A stretch of DNA of 64,000 bases from Ectothiorhodospiraceae bacterium 2226 (GCA_013348725.1 CP054689.1:1724501-1788500), one strand, 5' to 3'. Counted from the first letter of the stretch, positions 15,285 to 26,008 are shown. The notes: generated by a model from the sequence alone, not told the origin. Translations and numbers: made by a program.

Positions 15285-18200
15285 CCTTCCTCCCGACTTT
15301 GGGAATGGTGAGTTCGAAACAGGTGTTGTGGTGCTGGGTGTCGACCCGCAAGTCGCCACGGTGCGCCTTCATGATAGACCGCGCGAGGCTGAGGCCGAGC
15401 CCGGTGCCTTCCTCCTTGGTCGTGAAGAACGGCGTCATCACCATCGCGGCGATCTTGCCGGAAATGCCACCGCCGCTGTCGATCACCCGCACCACGGCCG
15501 TATCATCCTCCTCCTCGATCTCGATTCGAATCCACTTGTCTTCGAGGTTGCGTACCGCGTCGATGGCGTTGTTGATCAGGTTCACGAACACCTGGCTGAG
15601 CTGCGTCGGATGGCAACGGACCGGCAGCGCCTCGCGAGCGGGGTCGAACTCGAGACGCACACCCTTGTTGCGCAGGTGGAAGTCGCACATGGTGATCACG
15701 TCGCGTATCAGTGCAATCACGTCGCAGGGGCGCGTGTCGTGGTTGCTGTCCACGCGTGCAAAAGAGCGTAGCCCCACCACAATCTCCGAAATGCGCGCCA
15801 CGGTGTCCTCGATAGCATCGATGGCCTTATCCGTGTATTCCGGGTGCAGCTTTCCCTCCACCCGCGTCTTGCGGATAAGGTCGACGTAATTCTGGATTGT
15901 GTTGAGCGGGGTGTTGAGCTCGTGCGCGATGCCCGCCGCCATCTCGCCCAACGAGGCGAGGCGAGCGGTCTTCAACACCTCTTCCTGCTTGCTACGGATT
16001 TGCGTCTCCTGCGCGCGACGCTCGGTCGACTCCACGATCACCAGGATGAGGTGGCGTGCGGGCCGGCGCCCGCGCGGATGGTGTGTGGCGCGGATCTCGA
16101 AGTAACGGGTCTGCTCGCCACGTGCCTCGACCTCGATGGGACCGCCGCCCGCACGGGCGAGGCGGGTGGTCAATGCGTCCGCTTGAGTATCGCCAAAGGC
16201 CGCCGCCAATACATCACGCAGCGAGGCGCCGTGCAGGTCGACCTCGGGTGCATTGAAGGTGCTGCCAAAGGCGTGCGAGATGAAATCGGCGCGGTAGCCC
16301 TGACGGCCGCGGCCGCGATTGAAGATCAGGATGGTCTGGTTGGAGGCGGCGATGACGTCGTGGAACAGCTTAAGCGTGCGGTGCGCCTCGACGCGTTCGG
16401 TGATGTCCACGGCGATGGTGCAGAGGGCGTGGGAGGTATCGTGCTCACCCTCGACCAGCGGGAAACGCGTGGCGAGCTTCATGCGCGCACCGCCGGGATA
16501 AGGGACGCGCTCCTCGTAGCTGCGGGCGCGCAGTGCGCTCAGGACTTCGAGGTCGCGTTTGTGCATCAGGTCCGCGGTATGGGTGTCGAACAAATCGCGG
16601 TCGGTGTTGCCGATAATCTGTTCCTTGTCGCGGCCCAAGGCGCGCGCGAAGTGGTCGTTCACGTAGGTGTAACGGCCTGAGGCGTCCTTCACCGTCAGCA
16701 CCGCGGGCACGTTCTCGAAAATGGTCGCGAGCGTGCGCTCCGAGGCCTCCGCGCGGCGCAGGCTCGCGGCGATTGCGGTGTAGTCCATGAACGAGGCGAC
16801 CACGCCGTCCACGCGCCCGGTGTGGCCCCGAATAGGGCGGCAGGTGACCTCCAGGTCGTACTGTTCACTCTGCACCGCCACCGTCTGCGGCCGGTCGTCG
16901 TGCAGGCTGCGCTCTATCGCCGCCAGGGCGTCACGCAACGAGTCCTTGTTCGGAATCAGGTGGACGCTCTTGCCCTTGTGGTGCGGATGGACCTCGAGCA
17001 GCTTCTCGGCGCCGCGGTTGAAGTCGACCAGGTTGAGGTTCTTGTCCACCATCAGAATCGGGTACTGCGTGGCGTCCTGCACCGCGTGCAGGTAGTTGTT
17101 CATGTCGAGCAGTTCGTTCGACTTGATGTTGAGCTCTTCGTTGAGCGTGGTCAGTTCCTCGTTGGTCGACTGTAGTTCTTCATTGGAGGTCTCGAGTTCC
17201 TCGTTGGTCGATTGCAGTTCCTCGTTGGCCGAGTGCAGTTCCTCGTTCAGGGCCTGCAACTCTTCGTTGGCGGTCTCCTGCTCCTGGATGACCGTCTGCA
17301 GGTGCTCGCGGGTGGCGGCCAGCTCCCGCTCGAGTTCCTCGATCTCACCGGTTCCGGCGGGCTCGCCAGCCGAGGTGGGGGCATGCTGCGGTGTGCTCGG
17401 CAGGGCGTCGAAGCTCAGGACCAGCCGCCCTGCATCCTGTATCTGCACCGGGTAGACGCGGGGCTGCACGATGCGCCGACCGTCCGCGCACGCCATCTCG
17501 AGATGCGTGCCGAGCGCCATGCGCCTGCTGCGCTTGGCGCGGTGCAGCAGCGTAACGATCTTGTTCTTGATGTCGTCGGCCAGCAGCCTCTCCACCGAAT
17601 GGGTGACCGTGCCCTCGGGAAAGCGCAAGTATTGGCGCGCGTTGCCATAGATCTCCCGGACCATCAGGTCTTCGTCGAGCACCAGCGAATCGGGCGCGAA
17701 GGCGCGGATCAGCGCGAGGAGCTGCTCCTGGGTGGCGCGCGCCTGGTGGAAGCGCTCGGCGGCGCGGCGCGCGCTGCGCTCGAGCGGCAGGCTGGAAAAG
17801 GAGATCTCGGGATCGACCGGGCGATCACTACGCTGATAGAGCTTGTTGTCCACCGGGCGGAAGTAGGCCTTGGTGCTGCCGAGCGACTCCGCCTTGCCGA
17901 GGAACAGCAGCCCGTTCGGACTGAGCGCGTAGTGGAACAGCTTGATGATGCGTTCCTGCAGGGCGCCGCTGAAGTAGATGAACACGTTGCGGCAGGAGAT
18001 CAGGTCCATGCGTAGAAACGGCGGGTCGCGGGTCAGGTCGTGGCGCGAGAACACCACCCGTTCACGCACCAGGCGCTTGATCTGGTAGACGCCGTCCAGC
18101 TTCTCGAAGTAGCGCGTCACCAGCGCCTTGGGCATGTTCTCCAGCGAGGTCTCGGAGTAGATGCCACGCCGCGCCGCGCTCATCGCCTCCTCGTCGATGT

Positions 18201-19317
18201 CGGTGGCGAAGATCTGGATATCGAGGTTGAGCTTCAACTCGTCCAGCAGCTCGAGCAGCATGATGGCCAGAGAGTAGGGCTCTTCGCCCGTGGCGCATCC
18301 GGCGCTCCATACGCGCACCGGCGTGTCCAGTCCGCGGTGCGGTAGCGTGCGGCGCAGTGCCTCGCGCAGCGACTCGTACTGCTCCTGGTCGCGAAAAAAC
18401 GAGGTGGCGGAGATCAGCACGTCCTGGAACAGCCGTTTGACCTCCGCGTCGTTCTCATCCACAAACTTCAGGTAGTCCGGCAGGCTCTTGATCCGGTTGG
18501 CATTCATCCGCCGCTGGATGCGGCGGTGGAGCGTGTTCGGCTTGTACAGCGCGAAGTCTACCTGGGAGTGTTGCTTGAGCCGATCGAGGATGCGTCGAAA
18601 GGGCTCGTCCGCGTCGGGCGCCTCGGTGAGGTCGTCCAAGCGGTTCTGACGCAGATGCTCCAGGATGCCGCCGAGCTGCGCCGCGATATCGCCCGGGGCG
18701 AGCACCAGATCGACCACCCCGGTGTTGATCGCGGCGCGGGGCATGCTGTCGTACTTGGCGGTGGTGGGATCCTGGGCGATCACGAAGCCGCCGGCGGCGC
18801 GGATCGCGCGCGCGCCCTGCGCGCCGTCGCTGCCGGTGCCGGACAGGATGATCCCGCCGCAGCGGGGCCCGAGCTCCTCGGCCATCGAGCTGAAGCAGCG
18901 GTCGATGGAGGGCTTGGGCCCGATGCGGTCGTGCAGGTCCAACAGACGCAGGCGCCCGTCGCGCAGCACGATGTCGTAGTTGGGCGGGGTCACGTAGAGT
19001 ACGTTGACCTTGAGCGCCTCGCCATCGACCGCCTCGCGCACCTCCATGCGGCTGTCGCGCGCGAGCAGCTCCGCGAGCATGCTGCGGTGATGGGGCGCCA
19101 TGTGCTGCACGACGATGAAGGCCGCGCCGACCTCCTGATCCAGGCGCGCGAGCAGCGCCCGCTGCGCCTCCAAGCCGCCGGCGGAGGCGCCGATGGCGAC
19201 CACGAACGGCGCTGCCGGAACGTTGGTGCTGGGCTGCGGGGCGGGGGTGTCCGGTGAGGTCGCGTCGGGGGCCGCGCCCTCCACCGCTTCGGCGGATTCG
19301 TTCCCTATCTCGCTCAT
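15265..19317 (-). CDS. CheB-CheR-PAS-histidine kinase fusion
   Basis: A 1350-residue soluble signalling protein. Domains in order: CheB-like methylesterase (~35-225; GASAGG Ser, HMAPHH His, GTGSDG Asp), CheR-like methyltransferase (~235-500; WSAGCATGEEPYS), a long Glu/Asn-rich coiled coil (repeats of NEELQSTNEELETS), then PAS domains (~790-1110), HisKA (LGEMAAGIAHELNTPLNTI) and HATPase_c (NLINNAIDAV, GTGLGLSLA). The start at 19317 has GGAG upstream; longer frames do not. No other chemotaxis genes are near, so it probably controls another output through the receiver encoded just downstream. Confidence 0.88.
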   Translation of the reverse strand: MSEIGNESAEAVEGAAPDATSPDTPAPQPSTNVPAAPFVVAIGASAGGLEAQRALLARLDQEVGAAFIVVQHMAPHHRSMLAELLARDSRMEVREAVDGEALKVNVLYVTPPNYDIVLRDGRLRLLDLHDRIGPKPSIDRCFSSMAEELGPRCGGIILSGTGSDGAQGARAIRAAGGFVIAQDPTTAKYDSMPRAAINTGVVDLVLAPGDIAAQLGGILEHLRQNRLDDLTEAPDADEPFRRILDRLKQHSQVDFALYKPNTLHRRIQRRMNANRIKSLPDYLKFVDENDAEVKRLFQDVLISATSFFRDQEQYESLREALRRTLPHRGLDTPVRVWSAGCATGEEPYSLAIMLLELLDELKLNLDIQIFATDIDEEAMSAARRGIYSETSLENMPKALVTRYFEKLDGVYQIKRLVRERVVFSRHDLTRDPPFLRMDLISCRNVFIYFSGALQERIIKLFHYALSPNGLLFLGKAESLGSTKAYFRPVDNKLYQRSDRPVDPEISFSSLPLERSARRAAERFHQARATQEQLLALIRAFAPDSLVLDEDLMVREIYGNARQYLRFPEGTVTHSVERLLADDIKNKIVTLLHRAKRSRRMALGTHLEMACADGRRIVQPRVYPVQIQDAGRLVLSFDALPSTPQHAPTSAGEPAGTGEIEELERELAATREHLQTVIQEQETANEELQALNEELHSANEELQSTNEELETSNEELQSTNEELTTLNEELNIKSNELLDMNNYLHAVQDATQYPILMVDKNLNLVDFNRGAEKLLEVHPHHKGKSVHLIPNKDSLRDALAAIERSLHDDRPQTVAVQSEQYDLEVTCRPIRGHTGRVDGVVASFMDYTAIAASLRRAEASERTLATIFENVPAVLTVKDASGRYTYVNDHFARALGRDKEQIIGNTDRDLFDTHTADLMHKRDLEVLSALRARSYEERVPYPGGARMKLATRFPLVEGEHDTSHALCTIAVDITERVEAHRTLKLFHDVIAASNQTILIFNRGRGRQGYRADFISHAFGSTFNAPEVDLHGASLRDVLAAAFGDTQADALTTRLARAGGGPIEVEARGEQTRYFEIRATHHPRGRRPARHLILVIVESTERRAQETQIRSKQEEVLKTARLASLGEMAAGIAHELNTPLNTIQNYVDLIRKTRVEGKLHPEYTDKAIDAIEDTVARISEIVVGLRSFARVDSNHDTRPCDVIALIRDVITMCDFHLRNKGVRLEFDPAREALPVRCHPTQLSQVFVNLINNAIDAVRNLEDKWIRIEIEEEDDTAVVRVIDSGGGISGKIAAMVMTPFFTTKEEGTGLGLSLARSIMKAHRGDLRVDTQHHNTCFELTIPKVGRKDGAASE

Positions 19318-19578
19318 CTGGTCTCCGTGCACGGGCTTTCCTGCGCCCAGCGCGCACCCTGCCGGCGACGCCGGAAGAGATTTCCGAAAGGCGGGGTGAG
19401 CACGCGGGGGAGGCGCGGGCAAAGCGTCAGGGGAAAGGATTCTGCCGCAGAGCGCCGGGCGCGGGCATTGGGGAAATACCTGATAGCGGCACGACGCCCG
19501 GGGGGGCTGTGAATCAGCGGCTTGCGCCGAGCGCCGCCTTTCTGCCCGGCGATGCGGCGTACGGCCCGGCGGGTGGAC

Positions 19579-21393
19579 TCAGTCCCGTCCCTCGGTCGAC
19601 GCGTCGCTGTGCCGCGTCTGTTGCTGAACCGCCCACAGGCGGGCGTAATGGCCGCCGCCGGCCAGCAGCGCCTGATGGTCGCCCACCTCGACGATGCGCC
19701 CGTGCTCCATCACCAGGATGCGGTCGGCGTCCACCACGGTGGACAGGCGGTGGGCGATCACCAGCGTGGTGTGGTCGGCCGAGACCTCTCGTAGGGCTTG
19801 CAGAATGCCCTGCTCGGCGGTGCTGTCGAGCGCCGAGGTAGCTTCGTCGAACACCAGGATGCGCGGGCGCTTGAGCAGCGCGCGGGCGATGGCGACGCGC
19901 TGCTTCTCGCCGCCGGAGAGCTTCAGGCCCCGCTCACCCACCACGGTGTCGTAGCCCTGCGGCAGGCTGGCGATGAAGTGGTCGATGTGCGCGAGGCGCG
20001 CCGCTTCTCGAATCTCCGCGCGGGTCGCGTCGGGGCGTGCGTAGGCGAGGTTGTAGTACAGCGTCTCGTTGAACAACACGGTGTCCTGCGGCACGATGCC
20101 GATCGCTGCGCGCAGGCTGGACTGGCTGACCTCGCGAATGTCCTGCCCGTCGATCAGGATGCGGCCGCGGTTCACGTCGTAAAAGCGGAACAGCAGCCGC
20201 ACCAGGGTCGATTTGCCCGCCCCGCTCGGGCCCACCACCGCGAGCTTGCCGCCCGGCGGAATGGTGAAGTCCACGTCGCGCAGGTTGACCCGGTCGCCGC
20301 GGTAGTCGAAGTCCACGTGCTCGAAGCGGACCTCGCCGCGTGTCACGCGCAGCGGCGGCGCGTCGGGGCGGTCGCGGATCTCCGGCCGCTCGTCCAGCAG
20401 CGTCACCAGGCGGTCCATATCGACCAGCGCGTACTTGATCTGCCGGTACACGATGCCCAGCATGCCGAGCGGGATGAACAGCTGCAGCAGCATGGCGTTG
20501 ACCAGCACCAGGTCGCCCAAGGTCATGGTGCCGGCGCGCACGCCGGCGGCGGCAAACAGCATGATGAGCGTCACGCCGACGGCGATGATGGCCGCCTGGC
20601 CGAAGTTCAGCACCGACATCGACGTGGTGGCGCGCACCGCCGTGTCCTCCCACTGGCGCAGGGTGTCGTCGCAGCGGCGCGCCTCCAGCGCCTCGTTGCC
20701 GAAGTATTTCACCGTCTCGTAGTTGATCAGCCCGTCCATGGCCTCGTTGTTGGCTTGCGACTCCAGGCGGTTCATCGCGTGGCGGTGCTCCATGCGCCAG
20801 TTGCTGACTGCGATGGTGAACAGCACGTAGGCGACGATGCTGGCGATGACGATAAGCCCGAACACCGCCTCGTAGCGCCACAGCAAGACCCCCAGCACCA
20901 ACCCGAGCTCGACCAGCACCGGCAGGATGCTGAACACCAGGTAGTTGAGCAGGCTGCTGAGGCTGCCGGCGGCACGCTGCAGGTCGCGCCCGATGGCGCC
21001 GGTCTTGCGCTCCAGGTGGAAGCGCAGCGCGAGTCGGTGCAGGTGCTCGACGGTGCGCAGGGTGAGGCGCCGCATGGCGCGATAGCGCACCCGCGCAAAC
21101 AGCGCGTCGCGCAGTTCGTTGAATCCGGCACTGGCCAGGCGCAGCGCGCCGTAGCCCATCAGCAGCGCCACCGGCAGCACCACCTCGGGGGTCAGCGTGG
21201 CATCCAGCGCGTCGACGATCTCCTTGAGCACCAGCGGCACGCCCACGTTGGCCACCTTGGCCAGGATCAGGAAACCGAGCGCGAGCGCCGCGCGGCCGCG
21301 GTACTCCCACAGGTAGGGCAGCAGATTGCGGAGGTTGTGCCAGTCGCGGCGGGTGCGGTGCAGATCGTCGCGCGGCGAGGCGGAGGGACGCAT
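19579..21393 (-). CDS. Atm1/HMT1-type ABC exporter (half transporter)
   Basis: A 604-residue half transporter: six membrane helices (~30-310), then an ATPase domain with Walker A GPSGAGKST, Q-loop VPQDTVLF, signature LSGGEKQR, Walker B ILVFDEATSALD and H-loop IAHRLST. NYETVKYFGNE in the membrane domain is typical of the Atm1/ABCB7/HMT1 group, which exports glutathione-linked metal or persulfide species. It presumably works as a homodimer in the inner membrane. Substrate inferred from the family only. Confidence 0.85.
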   Translation of the reverse strand: MRPSASPRDDLHRTRRDWHNLRNLLPYLWEYRGRAALALGFLILAKVANVGVPLVLKEIVDALDATLTPEVVLPVALLMGYGALRLASAGFNELRDALFARVRYRAMRRLTLRTVEHLHRLALRFHLERKTGAIGRDLQRAAGSLSSLLNYLVFSILPVLVELGLVLGVLLWRYEAVFGLIVIASIVAYVLFTIAVSNWRMEHRHAMNRLESQANNEAMDGLINYETVKYFGNEALEARRCDDTLRQWEDTAVRATTSMSVLNFGQAAIIAVGVTLIMLFAAAGVRAGTMTLGDLVLVNAMLLQLFIPLGMLGIVYRQIKYALVDMDRLVTLLDERPEIRDRPDAPPLRVTRGEVRFEHVDFDYRGDRVNLRDVDFTIPPGGKLAVVGPSGAGKSTLVRLLFRFYDVNRGRILIDGQDIREVSQSSLRAAIGIVPQDTVLFNETLYYNLAYARPDATRAEIREAARLAHIDHFIASLPQGYDTVVGERGLKLSGGEKQRVAIARALLKRPRILVFDEATSALDSTAEQGILQALREVSADHTTLVIAHRLSTVVDADRILVMEHGRIVEVGDHQALLAGGGHYARLWAVQQQTRHSDASTEGRD

Positions 21394-21479
21394 GGAGCGC
21401 GAGTATATCAGGGGCGCCGCGTCGCCTAGCCTTGGTGGAGTTCGAGCGTCCAGCGCGGCGCGCTACGTTAGGGAGGCCC

Positions 21480-22337
21480 ATGACCCGCAGGGCGTACTAC
21501 GGCTATATGGGCGTCGCCGTGCTCGCCCTCGGCGCCATGCCGTTCTTCAAGAAGGCGGCGGTGGAGGCGGGGCTGGGCGCCTATCCGCTTGCCTTGGTGG
21601 TGGCGCTCGCCGCCGCGCTCGGCGCCTGGGTCCTGGTGCGGGCGACCGGCGCGCCCGCCTACCTGCCGCGCCGGGTCTGGCCGCACCTCGCGCTGATCGG
21701 CGTGCTGGCGGCCGGGGTGGTGGTGTTGATCAATGCGCTCGCGCTGACCAGCACCAGCGCCACCAATCAAAGTCTGTTCCAGGCCATGTACCCGAGTTCC
21801 ACCTTATTGTTCGCCTGGCTGGTGCTCGGCGAGCGCCTGCGACCGGCGCACTACGCCATGATCGTGGTGATGAGCCTCGGGGTGCTGCTGGTCAACAGCG
21901 ACGACGGTGCGCTGGCGCTGGGCGCCGGCTTCTGGCTGTTGCTCGCGACGCTGCCGATCATGGGATTCTGCGACGCCTACGCCAAGCGCACCATGGCGCA
22001 GGTGGGCCCGGACCAGGTGGCGGTGGGACGGTTCGCCTTCGGCGCACTGCTGCTGGTGCTGCTGTTCCCCATGGCGCGCGCCGGGGATTGGGACGCGCTC
22101 GGGGTTGCCTGGCCCTGGGCCGCGCTGGGCGGGGCCATGACGGCGCTGGGGGTGTTCGCGCTCTACCGCGCGCTGCGGGTGCAGAAGGCCGGCGTGGTCG
22201 GCGCGCTGGTGGCCACTGCGCCGGTGCTCACCGCACTGCTGGAGGCGACGTTCCTCGGCCAGGTGTTCGCGCCGTGGCAGGTGGCGGGCGTGGCGCTGGT
22301 GGTCGCCGGTGCGGCGCTGCTGGCGCTACGCGCCTGA
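21480..22337 (+). CDS. EamA/DMT-family transporter
   Basis: A 285-residue membrane protein with ten predicted helices in two EamA repeats (ALALTSTSATNQSLFQAMYPSSTLLFAWLVLGERL and ALYRALRVQKAGVVGALVATAPVLTALLEATFLG), the usual layout of drug/metabolite exporters. The start at 21480 has GGGAGG seven bases upstream. Substrate unknown. Confidence 0.8.
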   Translation: MTRRAYYGYMGVAVLALGAMPFFKKAAVEAGLGAYPLALVVALAAALGAWVLVRATGAPAYLPRRVWPHLALIGVLAAGVVVLINALALTSTSATNQSLFQAMYPSSTLLFAWLVLGERLRPAHYAMIVVMSLGVLLVNSDDGALALGAGFWLLLATLPIMGFCDAYAKRTMAQVGPDQVAVGRFAFGALLLVLLFPMARAGDWDALGVAWPWAALGGAMTALGVFALYRALRVQKAGVVGALVATAPVLTALLEATFLGQVFAPWQVAGVALVVAGAALLALRA

Positions 22338-22464
22338 CCTCGGCGGTGAGCGACGCCAGCAAGCTGCCGCTCACGAAGCGGAGCGCAATGCCCCGCTGTG
22401 TGTCGAACGTCACGGCCCACGGCGCAATGCACTGCGCTTTGCGCCTACACCGCGCAGTCAGGAG

Positions 22465-23973
22465 TCAGTGCCCGCCGGGCGAGAGATCGACGCCCTTGTC
22501 GTGTAGCGCGAGGCGGTCGTGCAGGTCGCCGCCGCTCTCCTGCCGGGGTCTGAGTACCTCCACCGCGATGCCGTTGCGGCGCAGCTTGCCGACCACCTTG
22601 TCGATGGCGGCCACCGCGGAGCTGTCCCACAGCCAAGCGTGACGTAGATCGATCACCACGCGCTTCACGTCTTCGTCGTAGTCGAAGGCGGCAATGAACT
22701 TGTCGGCCGCCACGAAGAACAACTGGCCGTGTACGCGGTAAGTGCGCTCGGGGCTGCCGGGCGCGCGTTCGGTTTCGATGTCGATGCTCTGCGCGATCTT
22801 GCGCGCGAAGAACACCGCCGACAGCAGCACGCCGGCGAACACGCCCTTGGCGAGATCGTGGGTGACGACCACGGTGCCCACGGTCACGATGAGCACGAAG
22901 GCGTCGGTGCGCGGGAGCTTCGCGAGCGCCGGTATGGAGGTCCAGTCGAAGGTGCCGATGGACACCATGATCATCACCGCGACCAGCGCCGCCATGGGGA
23001 TCATGGACACGAGGTCTCCGAGCACCAGGATGAAGAACAACAGGTAGAGACCGGCGGCGAGCGTGGAGAGCCGCCCCAGCCCGCCCGATTTGATGTTGAT
23101 CACCGACTGGCCGATCATCGCGCAGCCCGCCATGCCGCCCAGGAAGCCGGTGGCGATGTTGGCGATGCCCTGCCCCTGCGCCTCGCGGTTCTTGTCGCTG
23201 GGCGTGTCGGTCAGGTCGTCCACGATGGAGGCGGTCAGCAGCGACTCCAGCAGGCCGACGATGGCCAGGGTGAGCGACACCGGGAAGATGATCTGCAGCG
23301 TCTCCCAGGTGAGGGGCACGTCCGGCAGCAGGAAGAAGGGCAGCCCGTCCGGCAACTCGCCCATGTCCCCGACGTTGGACAGCGGCAGGCCGAAGAAAAA
23401 GGCGGCGGCGGTGAGCAGTACGATGGCAATCAGCGGCGGCGGCAGCATGCGCGGGTAGCCGGGGAGGTAGGGCAGGCCGTAGATGAGCGCGAGCCCCGCC
23501 GCGACCATGGCATACATGATCCAGCCGGCGTCCACGAAGTGCGGCAGCTGTGCCATGAAGATGAGGATCGCCAGCGCGTTGACGAAGCCCACCATCACCG
23601 TGCGCGGGATGAACATCATGTAGCGCGCGAGCCGGAACCAGGCGAACAGCAATTGGATGACGCCCGTGAGCAGCGTTGCGGCGAGCAGGTATTGCAGCCC
23701 GTGTTCGGCCACCAGGGTGACCATGAGCAGCGCCATGGCGCCGGTGGCGGCGGAGATCATGCCGGGGCGCCCACCCGCGAAGGCGATCACCACCGCCATG
23801 GAGAACGAGGCGTACAGGCCGACCTTGGGATCGACGCCCGCGATGATGGAAAAGGCGATGGCTTCGGGGATCAGCGCCAGGGCGACCACCACGCCGGCGA
23901 TCAGGTCCCCGCGAACGTTGAAGAACCACGTCTCGCGGATCGAGCCCCACGTGCGGCGTATCGCCTTGTGCAT
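22465..23973 (-). CDS. SulP-family anion transporter with STAS domain
   Basis: A 502-residue SulP transporter: ten to fourteen helices with [35 protein letters not shown] at the start, the family signature. A cytosolic STAS domain follows (~390-480; [37 protein letters not shown]). SulP proteins carry sulfate, bicarbonate or other anions, often with Na+ or H+. It is divergent from a uspA-like gene, a pairing I associate with bicarbonate- or sulfate-type SulP systems; the ion is not determinable here. Confidence 0.85.
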   Translation of the reverse strand: MHKAIRRTWGSIRETWFFNVRGDLIAGVVVALALIPEAIAFSIIAGVDPKVGLYASFSMAVVIAFAGGRPGMISAATGAMALLMVTLVAEHGLQYLLAATLLTGVIQLLFAWFRLARYMMFIPRTVMVGFVNALAILIFMAQLPHFVDAGWIMYAMVAAGLALIYGLPYLPGYPRMLPPPLIAIVLLTAAAFFFGLPLSNVGDMGELPDGLPFFLLPDVPLTWETLQIIFPVSLTLAIVGLLESLLTASIVDDLTDTPSDKNREAQGQGIANIATGFLGGMAGCAMIGQSVINIKSGGLGRLSTLAAGLYLLFFILVLGDLVSMIPMAALVAVMIMVSIGTFDWTSIPALAKLPRTDAFVLIVTVGTVVVTHDLAKGVFAGVLLSAVFFARKIAQSIDIETERAPGSPERTYRVHGQLFFVAADKFIAAFDYDEDVKRVVIDLRHAWLWDSSAVAAIDKVVGKLRRNGIAVEVLRPRQESGGDLHDRLALHDKGVDLSPGGH

Positions 23974-24164
23974 CTATCACCCCTCGGAAAAGCGAAACAC
24001 CGGCCCCGCCACCTCGTCCCGCGACGCGGCGCTGCCGGAAAACTCGAAACTCGGGATATTCAGCGCCCGCCTTGTCGGCGGGGAGGCGCAACCCGGAGGG
24101 GCACGCCGTAGAGGGAATCCTTGCAACCCTGCACCGCAACCGAAACCATGCAGGGGAGACGGTG

Positions 24165-24219
24165 TTTATCTCAATAAAGATGTGCGAATATACTAATTAT
24201 CTTATTCTTGAGTATCAAG
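24165..24219 (+). promoter_or_regulatory. Candidate promoter and inverted repeat upstream of the UspA gene
   Basis: In an AT-rich island of otherwise GC-rich DNA, TATACT (24189-24194) is a good -10 with a weak -35 (TTTATC, 24165-24170). CTTGAGTATCAAG (24207-24219), a perfect 5-bp inverted repeat around a 3-bp centre, lies just downstream of the predicted start and could be an operator. The spacing does not fit FNR. Confidence 0.35.
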
Positions 24220-24265
24220 TTCCGCGCACGGCGCGCGCGGGACGTCCGTCCCGCGGAGATCAACC

Positions 24266-24727
24266 ATGTTGCGTCGCATCCTGATTCCGGTCGATTTTTC
24301 CTCCGCCTCCGCCGAGGCCTTGGCCATCGCGCGCCAGTATTGCCCCGGCGGCACCAAGCGCCTGCTGCATGTGCTCGATCCCAAGACGCTCGCGAGCGAC
24401 ACGGCTAATCCGCGCCTGTCGCCCATCCACGCCAAGGACATCCGGCGCGAGGCCGAAGAGGCCGGCTTCGAGAAGCTGCGCCGCTGGGCGCTGGACTCCG
24501 ACGAGGTGGCGCTGGCGGTCGGTAATGCCGCCGAGGCGATCTTGAAGCACGCCGAGGAGTGGAACGCCGACATGATTGTGATCGGCACCCGCGGGCGCCG
24601 CGGCATCGCCAACTTCCTGTCCGGCTCGGCCACCGAGTGGCTGGTGCGTCATGCCAAACTGCCTGTGCTGGTGGTGCACGACGTGCCGCTGGACGCCGAG
24701 ACGGCCTGCCGGCTGCCGCCCCAGTAG
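24266..24727 (+). CDS. Universal stress protein (UspA family)
   Basis: A 153-residue single Usp domain starting RRILIPVDFSSAS, with the ATP-binding pattern GTRGRRG...SGSATEWLVR (G-x2-G-x9-G-S/T) near the C-terminus and ending LPVLVVHD. A nucleotide-binding type UspA is therefore likely. It is divergent from the SulP transporter and may be coregulated with it. Confidence 0.85.
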   Translation: MLRRILIPVDFSSASAEALAIARQYCPGGTKRLLHVLDPKTLASDTANPRLSPIHAKDIRREAEEAGFEKLRRWALDSDEVALAVGNAAEAILKHAEEWNADMIVIGTRGRRGIANFLSGSATEWLVRHAKLPVLVVHDVPLDAETACRLPPQ

Positions 24728-24745
24728 CCGCCGACACGCTGTTGT

Positions 24746-26008
24746 TCAGCCAACCTGCTGCGGTGCGCGCACGTCGAGCGGCGGTGGCGGGTGGCTGGCT
24801 TCAGTCGATGCCCCCGGCCCTGACGCATGGCGGGGCAGGCGCACCCGGAACACCGTCCCCAGCTCCTCCCCCGACTCCACTTCGATAGCGCCGCCATGGG
24901 CGCGCACGATCTGATCGCTGATATGCAGCCCCAGCCCGAGCGAGCCACAGCTGCCGCCCGAACCCTGCCGAAAGGCCTCGAACAGGTGCGGCATGCAGTC
25001 CGACGGGATGGGCGGGCCATCGTTGTGCACTTCGATGCGGCAGTCGTCCTCCGCCGCGTTGACCACCCGCACCTCGACCACGCCGCCGGCACCGTGCTCC
25101 ACCGCATTGCGAATCAGGTTGCCGATGGCGTCGGTCAGGCGCTGGGCATCCCACACGCCGGGTGCGGGCTCGGTGCACACCTGGATGCTGTGCTGGGGAT
25201 AGGCCGCGCGCACCTCGTCCGCCGCGGCGGCGCACACCTCGTCGAGGCGCGCGGTGTGCACGCTGAGCGGCCAGCCCTCGCGCTGCAGCTTGGCGTAGTG
25301 CATCAGGTGGTTGACCAGGTGGGTCGCGTGCGCGGTGCTGCGTCGAATGCGCGTCAGCGCCGCCTGCATCTCGCCCTCTGAACCGGCTACGGCATTGCGC
25401 GCGAGGGTTTCGGTCGTATTGCTGACCGCCGCCAGCGGCGTGCGCAGGTCGTGCGCCACCATGGCGAGCACGCGCAGTCCGCCGTTCGCACCATCCATGT
25501 CGGCCGCCGCTCGGGCGCGGCAGCAACGCAGCGCGAGGTGGGCGCTTTGGGCGATGCGGCCCAGCAGGAACAGCTCGCGACGGGTCGCCCGATGGGGCTG
25601 CGCCCAATAGACGCCCAGCGCGCCGAGCGGATCATCCCAACCGAGCGGCAACGCCGCCAGGCTCTTCACGAAGGTCGGCCGGTAGGCGTCGACCAGGATG
25701 CGCGGGTCGGCGAACACGTCTTCGACCACGGTGGCGGCCCGGTGGTGCATCACCCAGCCCGAGATGGATTGCGAGGCGTCGAAGCGCCGCCCCTTCCAGA
25801 GCGGGCCGACGGCGTCCTCGTCGGCGTAGTGGACCCGCTCTCCTTCACTTAGCACGAAGCTGACCCCGTCCACTCCTAGCAGCAAGCGGGTGCAGCGGCA
25901 GGTACGATGCGCGAGGCCGGCGGTGTCGGTGGCTTCGGCGAGACTGTGCAGGACGTCTGCCAGCGCCAATGCATCTTCGGTGGAGATCTCTGTGGCCGTC
26001 CTTGGCAC
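24746..26008 (-). CDS. GAF-domain sensor histidine kinase (copy 1)
   Basis: A 420-residue soluble kinase. GAF domain ~25-165 (FVLSEGERVHYADEDAVGPLWKG, ISGWVMHHRAATVVEDVFADPRI), HisKA with phosphorylatable His186 (MVAHDLRTPL), HATPase_c with NLIRNAVEHG, GLGLHISDQIVRAHGG. No membrane segment. It is a close paralogue of the next gene upstream (26154-27386). The ligand of the GAF domain is unknown and no response regulator is adjacent. Confidence 0.85.
   Translation of the reverse strand: MPRTATEISTEDALALADVLHSLAEATDTAGLAHRTCRCTRLLLGVDGVSFVLSEGERVHYADEDAVGPLWKGRRFDASQSISGWVMHHRAATVVEDVFADPRILVDAYRPTFVKSLAALPLGWDDPLGALGVYWAQPHRATRRELFLLGRIAQSAHLALRCCRARAAADMDGANGGLRVLAMVAHDLRTPLAAVSNTTETLARNAVAGSEGEMQAALTRIRRSTAHATHLVNHLMHYAKLQREGWPLSVHTARLDEVCAAAADEVRAAYPQHSIQVCTEPAPGVWDAQRLTDAIGNLIRNAVEHGAGGVVEVRVVNAAEDDCRIEVHNDGPPIPSDCMPHLFEAFRQGSGGSCGSLGLGLHISDQIVRAHGGAIEVESGEELGTVFRVRLPRHASGPGASTEASHPPPPLDVRAPQQVG

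Noticed and set aside
22729-24111. 460-codon plus-strand frame opposite the SulP gene
   Set aside because: Low-complexity Gln/Glu/His/Gly composition and no ribosome site; the SulP frame fully explains the DNA.
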